Positions 45,961 through 58,005 of a DNA stretch of 64,000 bases are shown piece after piece. This stretch comes from Heloderma charlesbogerti (Eukaryota; Chordata; Lepidosauria; Squamata; Helodermatidae). The stretch spans positions 806,001-870,000 of the forward strand of contig JANEZZ010002675.1 of assembly GCA_026122225.1 (NCBI GenBank). The letters are read 5' to 3'. The translations under genes and the position numbers were made by a program. Numbering within the stretch: the first letter of the stretch is position 1; each line of letters starts with the position of its first letter. The notes beneath the pieces are model-generated. The model was not told the origin of the DNA and ran no database searches. It saw only the letters and a list, made by a program, of their open reading frames with translations.

Positions 45961-48745
45961 TCTGTAGTAGTATGCAGAGCTCACTCCCTCAGGGGGTTAC
46001 ATTATCTCCTACTTTGCTGGTATTCTGTCGCTATTTGACCATTTTTCTTTTCTGGTGGGTTTTGATCCTGTTTCTTAGGGTTGTGTTTTATTATCTTATT
46101 GGTTTTAGGTGCAGTTCAGGGTTTGGGGTAGGGGAAAGATTCCAGGAGCAGGAAGCTCACCCCCCCCCCCCAGCAGGGTTCCAGGAACATTTAAAAAAAG
46201 GAAAGAAACTTTTCCAATCCTCCCGAAACCATTCCTGGCTGTGCTGTATACTGCTAATGGACTCAGGTTTGGAGTTGCCCCAAATGTGAACATTCTGTTG
46301 CTATGTAGAAGGGTGGAGGTTTCTGGACAGTTATAAAGGAACCTGAAACCTCCTGGTATAATGTGAGGAAAAGATGTTTTTAGCCTCATAGCATGCATCC
46401 TCCCAGTTCTTGCTCTCCAGGATACTATAAGCTGTTAGTGGCTAAAGGAAGCCAGTTCCCTCCCTTTCATTTTCATTTTATTTTTTACAACTGACACCCT
46501 CAACTGACATTCTGTGGTTCAACTGCCCTCAACATTCTGTAAATCCTGGAAGTCAATGAACATAGCTCCTTGTCAGGCCACTTCTTGGGTTTTAAAAATT
46601 ATTTATTCTTTTAAATTACACACAAATATGCTTCTGTATAACTAATGAATCCCATGAGTATGCAGAAACTACTATCTTATAGTTGGTGGTCCTATTTAAC
46701 TTCTAAGCTGATAGGCACGGCACAACCAAAGTTTGGTATTAGAAGGTATGATAGTACTAGTCTCAATACACATCCTTTGGGGACCCCACTTTTTACTTCC
46801 CTACGTTGTGAGAACTGCCTATGATTTCTATTCTTTAAGTAGTTGCTGATCCATAAAAGGATTCACTCTCTTATCTCATTACTGTTAGGTTTTGTTACTG
46901 CCATGTTCTAACCTATCTCCATTTAGACAACCTGAAACATTTTCACGATCATCCCTTAAATGTAAAACATCCTGAAACAGGTGCTTTAAAGTTCCTATAA
47001 GCTTTCCCACAGAGGTTAGTCTCTTAAAAACCTGACAGCTGTTACTGGCAGACTCTGAGAAATTACTGCACAGGAAAGTGTGACATGTTCTCCTGTATTC
47101 TGAATACAGCTTTTATCTTAGTTTTTATATTTGAGATCTGTGTTTGATTCCCAGTATCCAAAGTAGATTCAGATGATTTAGAACCACATGGAAGCATTTA
47201 CAGATGTAGCTTCTATAACTGTATGAGGTGGTAATAGTCTATAGATTTCAACCATGCAAATAAGTTCTGCGTTCCCATCTTCCCTTCCTTTTGGAGGGAT
47301 GCCTATTGAAAGATGGTAATGCTGGGCTTAACCATATAGTAAACTATAGGCAATAATATTACCTGGCTGTAGTACCATGTAATAAGCTTTGAGCAGCTAT
47401 GAATGGCTTCTAGGCATCTGAATCTCATGGCACCTGTTAATGTTAATATTGTAGCATCCAAATTGGCATCCTATTATGTATTAGGCACAACTGAATGGGG
47501 CTGGTTTTTACCTACGAAGTTTTAAATGTCTGCGCCTCAGCACACCTTAGAGCTTACTTTTTACCATGTTCAATCATGAACTGAAAAGAACAACCTTTCA
47601 AGAGCACCATTTTGGTGAATGAAGTTAGCTAAGATGCACAGAGAGGTTTTCAGTGGATGGCTATTAGTTATTCAACACCCTTTTCCTGGAGATTAATCAG
47701 AAGTTCATGCTGAGCATCTTTCATAGGACATATCTTATTCAATCTGGCCTTTGAGTACTAGAAAACTGGAAGAAGTCTGGAGGTTTAGAGTTCTGTTGGT
47801 TTCATTTGATTTTGATTATTATATGCATTTCCAATATGTAATTTCTCCACACCTTTGGATGATTGGGAGATAAATCTACCGTTGGTATACTGGGAGATTG
47901 GCTATCTAATGACATATACTGATTCTGGAACTGTTCCTAACACTTGCTTTACTCAGAAGCACCTGCACATATAGAAACACACAGCCACATGCCCGGCAGA
48001 GAAAGGCATACAGTTACCTTTTAGTGGTGCCTCAAGTAATCTTCCAACCCTGAGTTACACATCTACAAAAAGCAAACAATAGCTAACCTGTCTTGGTCCT
48101 TTATCATCAAAACTAGAAATGTCTTTTAGTACACTGTAGTTTGTGGTCCTTTTTTTTTACCTTTATAGTTTTTTAAAGGTAGTTTTTAACCTTTTTTTAA
48201 CATGTGAAGTTGGAAGATCAATAGTTACACAAAGACAGGCGGTTATTGCCATTCAACAGACTGTTTTCTGAATAGTAGGCCATTAACAAAATATTTATGG
48301 GGGAAGTGGAGCAGTAAAAGAGAATGCATGAGATTCTGAGTCCCTACAGATGACCTCACTATCCTATGACAAGGTCTCTCATCTCTCACTGGAGTACCTT
48401 CATCAGACTGAATGAAGTTACATATTAATAACTCAGGCTTTACTTAGGTTAATCAACACATGAACACGATTTTTCACTTTTAATCTGTGATCCATTTCAT
48501 GAATTTGACAGTGTTGTCCTTTCAGTTTAACTGCCCCCCCATATTTGCTGCTTAAAGATCATTTTTATGAAATGCTCAAATATTATGCAACATGTATATT
48601 TTAATATAATATCCTGAAAGCTGGAAAAGTATGCCAAGATGCCCATTTTAATTCCCTGCACAAAAAAAACCTGTATTATAAAAGTAAAGGAAGCATAACA
48701 TTTTTAAAGAGTGCTATGGCATCTTAAAGACAAAGCCTTGTATTG

Positions 48746-48826
48746 TATCCCATGTTAGTCCTACTTAGAGAAGACTCATTGAAATGAATGGGACTTAAGT
48801 TAGACTAGCATTGGATACAACCCTAA
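48746..48826. mobile_element. Harbinger-like short MITE
   Basis: 'tgtatcccatgttagtccta' faces 'agcattggatacaaccct' with the core 'cattgaaatgaatgggactt'. It is diverged but of the same design as 17817 and 28372. Confidence 0.5.
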
Positions 48827-49532
48827 TACTGTGTTGTTGGTTTTTCAAATGAAAACACCCAAGTTTGGAAAAGCTATTCTGGGCTTTTTTTAAAAAAAAA
48901 TCAAAATTAGTGATAACATTTTTGTGTGTGGCTTATGATCCTTCACTTACAGTCCTCATAATGGTGGGTGTTGATTTGTTTTCTCCTCCAGCAGCTGGTA
49001 TGACAACTGATAAGATAAAAATAATGCAAAGCAAGAAGATACCTCTTTCCTCTTAGTGCCAAGTGAGAAATCATAATTTTGCCAAAGTGCAGGACTAATA
49101 TTCATGAATTGTCAACCAAGTTTGTTAATGTTTCCAAAAGCTGAAAAGGTGTTGTGTTGTTTTTTTAAGATCTCTGTTCAAAAATGCAAAGAATCTGTTG
49201 CATTTCAATTATCAACACTTTAAGTGCCAACCATTCCGGACTACAAACTTTATTACTCCGTACTATGCTCTTCTGAAACATACTGAGCATTTGCTTAACA
49301 GCCAGCTCTATTGCAATTTTTTGAATTTCTAATAAAAAACTAAGTGATCTAATAAAGAACTACTTCAGTTTCAAAACAAAAGTCAAAAGCAGACAGGCAT
49401 TTTTCAACTTTCATAGAATTCTTTCTCAGATTGGATGTTAAACAAAAAGAGATGGGGGGAAAGGGAACAAAAAAGATATTGCTGATACAGAGCATGGTAG
49501 AGGCCAGTCTGCCATCTTAAGATGGTGATTAA

Positions 49533-49612
49533 GGGTGCAATTCTATGCATCTTTAGACTGAAATAAGTCCTACAACTCCCAGAATTTTCCAGCCAGCCAT
49601 GCTGACTTGGAG
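49533..49612. mobile_element. Harbinger-like MITE, one arm
   Basis: After TAA at 49530-49532 it reads gggtgcaattctatgcatc then 'aagtcctacaactcccag', matching 30991-31040. The second arm is absent. It ends only about 75 bp before exon D. Confidence 0.6.
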
Positions 49613-49686
49613 CCATGAACAGAGGGTTCTTTCTGTTGGTAATAAGGCCTAGTTACTTTTTGTCTAAAAATTACATTCTTCTGTAG

Positions 49687-49795
49687 GGGAAGATCCAGAA
49701 ACTCGTCGACTGCGAACTGTCAAGAATATAGCTGATCTTCGACAAAACTTAGAGGAGACCATGTCTAGCTTACGTGGAACCCAAGTCTCTCACAG
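49687..49795 (+). CDS. NAV3: NAV3 internal exon D (109 bp)
   Basis: The acceptor is acattcttctgtag and the donor CAG|gtgaga. It starts with two bases completing Gly (g|gg) and ends with 'ag' of a Ser codon finished by exon E. The peptide GEDPETRRLRTVKNIADLRQ followed by NLEETMSSLRGTQ is one of the most conserved stretches of NAV proteins. The leucines in RLRTVKNIADLRQNLEETM are spaced like heptads, so a short coiled coil is likely (inference). This would give NAV3 a self-association or partner-binding segment between disordered regions. No oddities are visible. Confidence 0.97.
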
Positions 49796-50469
49796 GTGAG
49801 AGGCATGAATTCCTTCTTTATTCAAACAGAAGAACTGTGTGTGCCTATCTTGCCTGTCCTTGACTGATTGTTTTTGGCTCTGAAAAATGATTAAGAGTGG
49901 TAATGGCAGACATTAGCTGGACTAAGTGTCTATTGTGCTTTATCCCATTTTTAAACTGCAACCCCAGATTCTGAACCTTCTTAGGATATTGCAGAGATTG
50001 ATGAAGAGGATGTTTTGGTAGTGGAGGGAACCAGAGAGGGCTGTATATAGAAACTTAGCCCTGGAGAAATGCTTATTAAATACGTTAGGTGATGTTTGAA
50101 TAGAAACGTGCAAAGGTTACGGCTTAAAATGTTACTTAGGTTTATTCATGAGAGACTTTAATGCATTTTAACCAGGTCTACAGTATTGTGTTTAAACAAG
50201 CAGCTGAACTATGTTTGACCTGTTTGATAAGGCACATAACTTGAATTCCTACCTGGACTTTGGACAAACAAAGCCGTATAATTTTATTAGAGATATATGC
50301 ATGTGCATTTTTTTGATAGAAAAGCAGTGTTTAGGACTCTCCAGTTATTTTTCAGAGATAAAACAAAAACCATCTTGTTAGAATGTAGCACTCCTTGGGA
50401 TTACCAATTTGAATGTTCAGCAAAAGGTTTTGGGAGGAGTATCACTTGCAACCACATCAAAGACCTAAA

Positions 50470-50710
50470 AGTTTTGTTTATTTATTTAAATTATTTATTG
50501 CCCACTTTTCAGGCAAGCCCTCCCAATAAACATTTTAAAAACAATACAGTACAATAAAAACCACTTCATAATTACTGAAAAACAGAAGAAAGACAAAACA
50601 AATAAAAGGCAGCAACAAATAACGCAAATCATAGAATAGAATAGTATCATAGAATAGTAGGGTTGGAATGGGCCTACAAGGCCATTGAGTCCAACCCCTG
50701 ATGCCTGGCA
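50470..50710 (-). mobile_element. LINE 3'-UTR fragment and CR1 3' end
   Basis: 50470-50600 ('atttattgcccacttttcag', 'caataaacattttaaaaac') resembles a minus-strand LINE 3' UTR. 50626-50710 has 'catagaatagtagggttgg' and 'ggcctacaaggccattgagt', the inverted CR1 end also seen at 7754. Confidence 0.65.
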
Positions 50711-51225
50711 GAACATAAGAGTTTTTTAGGGCCCACCTAAAACTCTGAAGTGAGGGGGCCAAGTAAGTTTCTCAGGAGATGGAGTTCTGAAGACATGCTT
50801 TGCCACAGTCAGAAGTAGATTATTGAGAGAGGGAGCAGTTCCAGCCCCTTTAAAGAAGGCTTTAATATTGCTGAAAACCTCTAAGGATTAGGCCCCAAAT
50901 CAATTCACTACTTGGAAGTTTGCCTGGCAAATTCAATTAATTCAGCTTCTGTACTTATGAACTTCCAGCACATCAGTTTCCTTTTTCAAGATTTAATATG
51001 ATGGCTCAATGTGATTTATTGACAGTTACCAAGGGGTCATCATACTTGCTCAGAGTCCTGCAGAAGACTTATTGCCTTCAGACCGTCTGAATAAACCCAT
51101 TTTGTGTGTTTCAGCGAACTTATAGTATACGTTATATAACTAGGAAACAAATTCAACCACAAAAGAAATCATGAAGAACTTTAGTTTATGGGTAGAATAT
51201 CCATTCAAAAGGCCCCAAGCTGGAA

Positions 51226-51325
51226 AAAAACTCCTGTGTGAAATCCTGGAGAACCGCCACTGGTGACCACAGACAGCACTGAGCTAGATATACCAATGGT
51301 CCAACTCAGTAGAAGGGCTTAGATC
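51226..51325 (+). mobile_element. SINE family A, 3' part
   Basis: 'aatcctggagaaccgccact' followed by 'tgagctagatataccaatgg' matches the second half of the SINE at 56501-56694. Confidence 0.65.
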
Positions 51326-51758
51326 CAGATGATCAAGGGACAGGAAACAAAGCTCTATGAGGAGAGACTGAAAGAACTAGGCATGTTTAGCCTTGAGAAG
51401 AGAAGACTGAGGGGAGATATGATAGCGCTCTTCAAGTACTTGAAAGGTTGTCACAGAGAGGAAGGCCAGGATCTCTTCTCGATTATCCCAGAGTGCAGGA
51501 CACGGAATAATGGGCTCAAGTTACAGGAAGCCAGATTCCAGCTGAACATCAGGAAAAACGTCCTGACTGTTAGAGCAATATGACAATGGAACCAATTACC
51601 TAGGCAGGTGGTGGGCTCTCCCACATTGGAGGCATTCAAGATGAGGCTGGACAGCCATCTGTCAGGGATGCTCTGACTTGGATTCCTGCATTGAGCAGGG
51701 GGTTGGACTCGATGGCCTTGTAGGCCCCTTCCAGCCCTACCATTCTATGATTCTATGA
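51326..51758 (+). mobile_element. CR1 LINE 3' end with ORF2 C-terminus
   Basis: Frame 51329-51583 encodes YEERLKELGMFSLEKRRLRG, then IALFKYLKGCHREEG and NGLKLQEARFQLNIRKNVL, the characteristic CR1 ORF2 C-terminus. A frame break follows before 'gtggtgggctctcccacatt'. The element ends with the ATTCTATG repeat at about 51741-51758. It is 5'-truncated and in the same orientation as NAV3. Confidence 0.92.
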
Positions 51759-51870
51759 GTAGCCCTTCGATTCATAAAAGAGCGGGCAGTGCAATGGAGG
51801 CTGCCTCTCATGGAAGGAGGAGCAGGAGGCAATTTTTACAATTCCCCCTTCTCCTGTAACAACTCTTATG

Positions 51871-52007
51871 CCAGCCTTCCCCCAACTGGTGCCCTCGAGA
51901 TGTTTTGGATTTTAACTTCCATCAGCCCCAGACAGCATGGCCAATGATCAGTAATGTTGGGAGTTGTAATCCAAAACATCTGGAGGGCAGCAGATTGGGG
52001 AAGCCTG
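51871..52007. mobile_element. Short hAT-like MITE
   Basis: 'ccagccttcccccaactggt' faces 'cagattggggaagcctg', with 'tccatcagccccagacagca' and 'gggagttgtaatccaaaac' inside. Flanking 8-mers agree at only about 6 of 8 positions (ctcttatg, gtcctatg), so it is an old insertion. Confidence 0.65.
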
Positions 52008-53019
52008 TCCTATGTTGTCCTAGAAGGTTCTCCAGTACTCAAGAGCAGACTTCCAGCATGCTGTGAGGAAGGGGAAATCAGCAAAAAATCACCTTTGCTG
52101 ACAGGATCTCTGGATCCAACCCAGTATATATAGTTAATCCAAGTTTCTGATTATCAAAGTAGCATTTAGTTTAAATCACACATAATCAGATTTGCAGCTG
52201 TTAAATCAATCAGTATACTAGATTATAACAAAAGGCATATCAAACTGTCTTTTTGACCTGCCAAGGAGAAAATGCAAGAGTGAATGAAATGGAAATGGCT
52301 TGGAAAAGCTTTTCTTGTCTTGAGAGATGCAAATCTTTCACTTTGATGGAATGAGCCACATGTTGCCCTGAAGAATGCAGTCCCTGAAGGATTCCTCCAC
52401 CAAGGATGAACATTTTGATTAAGTCCCTGCCTGCATCATGGGAGTAGTATTATAGTTTGTATAATCAAATGCATTTCTGTTATCACGGTATTGTAGACCA
52501 TAGAGTGCTTATCGCAAATAAAGATTGCAGGGTAAATTGTAACACGGAAGGCAAGCCTTGAAAATATTAACTGGTTTTGTCTAAAGGTCTGTGAAAGAAA
52601 GTTTGTCTCATTTTAATTCTCTATATTTAAGCAAAAGATTGGACAAGAGATTTGAATAGGCTAGCAATCAATGTAATTTCGGAAATTTCAGCAGAAGTGA
52701 ACTGAAAACAATCCCGTGTATTGTTTTTTAATTGCATCACTATTTATATTACATTTCCATGCTTTTAAAAAATAACAACTTGCTGAGTGGAATAAGGCTA
52801 ACAACTTGTTCTGAGGAGGCTAGCAGCAGCTATAGTTTGTGGTCACATGATTGTGGCTTGACTATAACTTTGGCTAAAGTGCCGTACATGGTGGCATACA
52901 CTCCAGCATGTAAAACCAATTTTAAAAAATATCTGTAAAAAGCAGGCAAGACTAAGGTAGCATATGTGACAAAAAAAGGCATGACAAGATCGTGACACAT
53001 CATGTGCTGGGTATGTTGG

Positions 53020-53190
53020 AGAGGAAGCTCAGTGGTATAATGCATACTTTGCATGCAGAAGGTCCCAGATTCAACCCCTAGCATTCCCAGTTTAAAGGAT
53101 CTCAGTGGGAGAGATCTCTGCCTTAGATGGAAAGAAGTAGTTAGACTAAATGATATGATGAGCTTCATCTGTTCTTACAGATTTCACCAA
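53020..53190 (+). mobile_element. tRNA-derived SINE, family A
   Basis: 'gaggaagctcagtggtataa' (A-box region), 'ttgcatgcagaaggtccca' and 'gattcaacccctagc' (B-box region) are clear. The 3' half is shortened. Confidence 0.7.
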
Positions 53191-53722
53191 TGCTAGGATG
53201 GGCCATTCATGTCATAGGTCTTGCCCACTTTCCACAGATAGCTCATATTAACCAGCTATAGCTGTACAATATGTTGAAATGATATGATTTCGTCACCCAG
53301 CATCAGAAATTGGGTTGGATCAAATAGACTTCCCTCCATTTTGAACATGAACAAGTCCTGCCCAAAATGTAGTATGGTATGGATGTATAACACAACTTAG
53401 GTGAGGCTTGTATTAAAAATGTGTAGGGCTATTCCTGGTGACACAGATTAGAGCTATCTTCAGCAGGAGGTTTCATCCAGGATGCGCTATGATGTGATTG
53501 CACCATATGCAGAGCTACTGACAGGTGCCCTTGGCTGAATGTATTGTCAGCCTCACCTAAAGCTCTGATTTCTTCCCTCAATTTTTTTTTAATATTTAAC
53601 ACTTGTAAAAAGCCTTTGCTACTCACTACAGGCATCAAGTATTTAGATAAAAGTTTCCCAACTTTTTCCTGAAATTTAATTCATTAATATCTTTTATAAA
53701 TCCAATCTTTTATTATTTCAAG

Positions 53723-54112
53723 CACCTTGGAGACCACCTTTGATACCAATGTCACCACTGAAATAAGCGGACGCAGTATTCTCAGCTTGACAGGAAGGCC
53801 GACACCCCTATCTTGGAGACTTGGGCAGTCTAGTCCCCGTCTTCAGGCAGGTGATGCTCCATCAGTGGGCAATGGATACCCTCCAAGAGCCAATGCCAGC
53901 CGGTTCATCAATGCAGAATCAGGGCGTTACATGTATTCAGCACCGCTGAGAAGACAGCTAGCATCTCGGGGCAGTAATGTCTGTCACATGGATATCTCAG
54001 ACAAAGCAGGCGATGAAATAGATCTTGAAGGCATCAACATGGATGCTACAGGTTATATGAGTGATGGAGATGTCCTGGGCAAAAATATAAGGACTGATGA
54101 CATTACAAGTGG
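53723..54112 (+). CDS. NAV3: NAV3 internal exon E (390 bp)
   Basis: The acceptor is ttattatttcaag and the donor TGG|gtgagt. It starts with the last base of a Ser codon (ag|c) and ends with two bases of a Gly codon. It encodes 129 complete codons: STLETTFDTNVTTEISGRSI, then LTGRPTPLSWRLGQSSPRLQ, ANASRFINAESGRYMYSAPL, and near the end YMSDGDVLGKNIRTDDITSG. These blocks are strongly conserved in NAV2 and NAV3; the TNVTTE...GRSILSLTGRP wording favours NAV3. No enzymatic domain is present. The region is Ser/Gly-rich scaffold between the coiled-coil segment and the distal C-terminal domains. The reading frame is intact throughout, indicating a functional gene. Confidence 0.97.
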
Positions 54113-54359
54113 GTGAGTACATTCAAGACTGCTCATTTTTTAAAATTACATTGATACCCTGCTTTTGAGCCAGAACGTGTTCCCAGAACAGTTTAACAAT
54201 GTTAAAATTACAAAGATGTAACATACTAAGGATACATGGATGTATATATAGCATTTTCTTCTAGAACCTGGTAGTTGATGACATAGTCCAGGTTCCAGGC
54301 TCTTCCCTACAAAAGGAAGAAGCAAAAGAAGCTGCTGCAGGTGGTCTTTCATTTTCTTT

Positions 54360-55620
54360 TCTTTTTTCATTTATTTCATTTCTGTACTGCCCAATAACCA
54401 AAGCTCTCTGGACAATTCACAAAAATTACAAAACAAAAACATAATATAAAAAACATAGAAGATTTAAAACAATTCAAAACAGCTAAAACAGTTACAATAT
54501 GATTCTAGGACCTGATAAAACTATGCACATTAAAATCCCATCACATGGTGTCAAATGCCTGGGAGTAGAGGGCGGTCTTAACCTGGCACTAAAAAGATGG
54601 TAATGTTGGTGCCAGGTGGATCTCAGTGAAGCAATCATTCCACAGTCGTGGGGGGGGGGGGCTACCACCCTTGTTGCCATCCTCCAAGCCTCCCACTATT
54701 ATCGTAATGTAGGTTCATGCCAAGAGAGGCACTCTGTCAGGTATTATGGTCCTGAGCCATGTAAGGCTTTATAGGTCAAAATCCTCACCTTTAATCATGC
54801 TCGGAAATATACAGGCAGCCAGTGCAAGTGGACTAGAATTGGTGTTATGTTCACACCTCCTGGTCCCTTCTATCAATTTGGCTGCCACATTATGCACAAA
54901 ATGCAGCTCTTGAACTTTCAGCAGTCCTATGTAGAGTGCACAGCAGTAATGTAACTTGGAAGTTACCACAGCATAGAGTACTGATGCCAGGTTATCCCTG
55001 TCCAGATATGGGCATGTTAGAGGCCACCTGAGTCTCAAGTGACAATGATGGCTCCAGGAGAAACCCCAAACTATGAACCTGCTTCTTCAGAAAGAGTTCA
55101 GCCCCATCCAGAATAGGTTGAATACCTTCCATCCAGTCAGAAGAACCACCTACCAACAGCATCTCAGTTTTGTGTGGATTGAGCTTCAGTTTATTAGCCC
55201 TCATCCCGTCCATTGTCACAGCAAGGCACTGACTTAGTACATCCACAACCTCACCTGATGAAAACGAAAAGTAGAAACAGAACTATGTGTCATCAACATA
55301 CTGATGACAATACTCTCAAAACTCCTGATGACCCTACTAAGCTGTTTCATGTAGATGTTAAATAGCATGGGGTGCAAAACCAACCCATGTGGAACCCCGT
55401 ACTGGAGAATCCACAGGGCTAAGCAATATCGCCAAGCACCACCTTCTGGAGCTGACCATCCAAGCAGATGCAAGACCAATGCAATGCAGTACCCCCTACT
55501 CTCAACTCCGAGAGTCACTCCAGAAAGATATCATGGTTGATGGTATCAAAAGCCACTGAGATATCAAGGAGAATCAACAGGGTCACGCACTCTCTGTCTT
55601 TCTCCCAACATAGGTTATAA
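54360..55620 (-). mobile_element. L2/CR1-like LINE, 1.26 kb, 5'-truncated
   Basis: The 3' UTR starts near 54360 ('atttctgtactgcccaataa'). Frames 55038-54769 (VVTSKLHYCCALYIGLL) and 55246-54992 (KLKLNPHKTEMLLVGGSS) are ORF2 C-terminal pieces. 55518-55234 carries an RT fragment with LHPMLFNIYMKQLSRV. Multiple frameshifts make it dead. It serves as the uninterrupted comparison for the nested site at 44511. Confidence 0.8.
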
Positions 55621-56500
55621 AGACTGTATCTGAAGACCAATATATTTCCACACTTCTGTTTTAAGCAAACTGTGTTTGGCTAACACAACATGCTAAGGTC
55701 TGTTTCTGGCCTGCTAAACGTGATATGTTCAGCTGTTTTTATGCACATAGATTTGATTCCTGATATACACCCCTAATGCAACTCATTTTATAAAGAAATG
55801 TTTACTAAGAACATTAAGTACCTGCAGTCTCTGACAAGGATCTGTAAATTGGTCCGTTTAATCATTTTAGTTTCAGTTTCCTTATTTCCTCAGGCTTGTA
55901 TAACTTCCTCAGTGGGATACGCCCCAGCAAACACATGTACTCTGCTTCTACCGAGCATCTTGGGGCATGGTAGTACAGTTAAGCTTCATGATGGTGCTGA
56001 AATATGGATGAAATTCCTAGGGGAACACACTTTCCTGCTACCATTCTTCGCAGCCCATGCAGGGCTCTGTGGAAATGAGCATACTGCTCAATTCAGTCCA
56101 CACACAGCTATACTTGAAGAGGGTACCTGCTTGAGTTAGCTCCTAAGTGCACCATCAAGCAAGCTGTCCTTATTGCTGCTGGTAATGTCTGCTCCTGTGT
56201 CCCCCATGGAGTTACCTCAACAGTGTTGAGACCTTTCACACCATCCTTGGTTGTGTAAGAGTTACTTATAAAATGTTTTAAATAAACCTTGTAAATATTT
56301 TTCTAAAGTTAAGGCACTTACAAAATCACTCATGCATTAAAATCATGAAAATTCTAAGATATTCAGCCTTACCTTCCATGGCTTGGCTGAAATCCAATTG
56401 TGTCCATCTACTGATCCACTGATGGCATCCACCAGTAGAGAAGATCCCCCTATGGCCCCATGTGCCCTCCCCAAATCTTCCCTGTTGGGTTGGGAAGGGA

Positions 56501-56694
56501 AGAGGGAATAGCTCAGTGGTGGAGCACATGCTTTGGATGCAGATGGTTCCAGGTTTGATCCCTGGCATCTCCAGGTAGGGCTGAAAAACTCCTTCCTGAA
56601 ACCCTGGAGAGCTGCTGCCAGTCAGTGTCAACAGTACTGGGCTAGATGGACCAATGGACTGTCTCAGTATAAGGCAGCTTCCTATGTTCTTATG
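56501..56694 (+). mobile_element. tRNA-derived SINE, family A, full copy
   Basis: Best copy of family A: 'gaatagctcagtggtggagc' (A-box region), 'ggttccaggtttgatccctg' (B-box region), 'gccagtcagtgtcaacagta', 'agatggaccaatggactg' and a 3' end 'cagcttcctatgttcttatg'. Confidence 0.85.
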
Positions 56695-57799
56695 TACCTT
56701 CTGGAGCAGATTATGGAGGCATACAGGAAACTGCAGGGTGAGGGGGAAGATAGGACAGGAAAGCTCTGTTGCGTGAGCAGAAGTCCACTTGCGTGACGTT
56801 GGATGTAGCCCATGTAAGCAGTAAATGTATTCTGCAGTCTCATATATTGTGCTGACCTACAACTTGGCCTCCATGCACCCTGCTTTTATTTGGTCTTCAG
56901 CCCCTATCTTCTTCTTTGAAGATTAGGGGAACACCAAACCTCTGGATACTATATTCAACAAGAATAAGTATTTAAAATGCTGTATTTCTGCCTTTTCTCA
57001 ATGAGTCTCTTTGAATGTTGCTCTTAACATGTACTGTATATACAGCATGCCAACTTTCAGACAGTTTGCACAAATTGTCCAGGTTTTATAAACATTTGGA
57101 ATGTTCAGAGCTTATAATAGTGAAATGCAGTTTAACACCTCTGCCTTAACTATACAAACCCTATTTCAGTTGCATAATCTAATCTGTTTCCAACAACACA
57201 AACCTGAATACTCTAGAAATAATTCTGTTTTCATTTTAATGACTCTCTAATTTAAAATAAAGGCAGAAATATACCACAGAAGAGCTGGTTCCTAAGCACA
57301 TGTTTATTTGTTTCATATGTCCATCTTGAAAAGGCATAAGGTTCTTTATATGTTTGGTCAATCCCATATTCCTCACCCTCATGCACTAGCTAGATGGACT
57401 TAAGTTGGCCCAGTTTGAGGTTATATGATAGTCAGACGGTAAAGACGTGCATTACGTCCAAAAGCAAGAATTACTGCACTGTCTCCTGTCACCACAAGGT
57501 GGGTGCACATTTCTACTGTTGGTTCAGCAAGAGCTTTTTCAGATCTGTTTTTAAAATACAGACATTGTCAGATTAATACAGAAGATTATCATCATGTTGG
57601 AAGATATTCTATATATTATACAACATATAGTTTAACTATTTGTTGATAAAGATTCTGAATATTGTTTAATAGGCTGTCAGTTAAATATTTTGTCAAAAAA
57701 AACTTTGGAAGTATGCCTACAGGAAGAAAAGGAAACATGGTTCTGTTGATCAGAAAATGGTATCTTTCAGTGTAAGCCTATAACGGCTATTAATCATGG

Positions 57800-58005
57800 T
57801 AACTATATATTACCTCCAGTATCAGAGGCAGTATGCCTCCATATAGCAGTTGCTGGGGAACATGAGCAGGAGGTCTCTACTGCATCAGTGTCCTGCTTGT
57901 CAGCTTTTCATGGGCAGCTGTTTGACAACTGTGTGAACAGAATGCTGGACTAGATAGGCCTTTGGTTTGATCCAGCAGGGCTCTTCTTTTATTCTTCTTA
58001 TCTAC
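57800..58005 (+). mobile_element. CR1-type LINE 3' end
   Basis: 'cagaggcagtatgcctccat', 'agttgctggggaacatgagc' and 'ggtttgatccagcagggctc' match 25560-25760 and 44511-44724. It is non-coding. Confidence 0.75.

Larger units (their letters stand above)
42027..49686 (+). other. NAV3: NAV3 intron (7.7 kb)
   Basis: The intron runs from donor gtaaga to acceptor cttctgtag. It holds a foldback MITE (42697-43017), a possible MITE (43420-43690), a LINE with a nested CR1 end (44425-45960), a Harbinger-like MITE (48746-48826) and a MITE arm (49533-49612). 42030-42690, 43025-43415, 43700-44415, 46405-48740 and 48830-49525 show nothing I can name. 46105-46400 is G/C-mixed with a C run at 46160-46172 and has no clear identity. 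Confidence 0.85.
49796..53722 (+). other. NAV3: NAV3 intron (3.9 kb)
   Basis: The intron runs from donor gtgaga to acceptor atttcaag. It holds LINE 3' pieces (50470-50620 and 50626-50710), a SINE A remnant (51226-51325), a CR1 end (51326-51758), a hAT-like MITE (51871-52007) and a SINE A copy (53020-53190). 49800-50460, 50720-51220, 52015-53015 and 53195-53710 show nothing I can name. Confidence 0.85.

Noticed and set aside
56501..56590. Possible tRNA gene
   Set aside because: The A-box and B-box-like sequences head a repeated SINE, and no intact cloverleaf with anticodon stem is evident.
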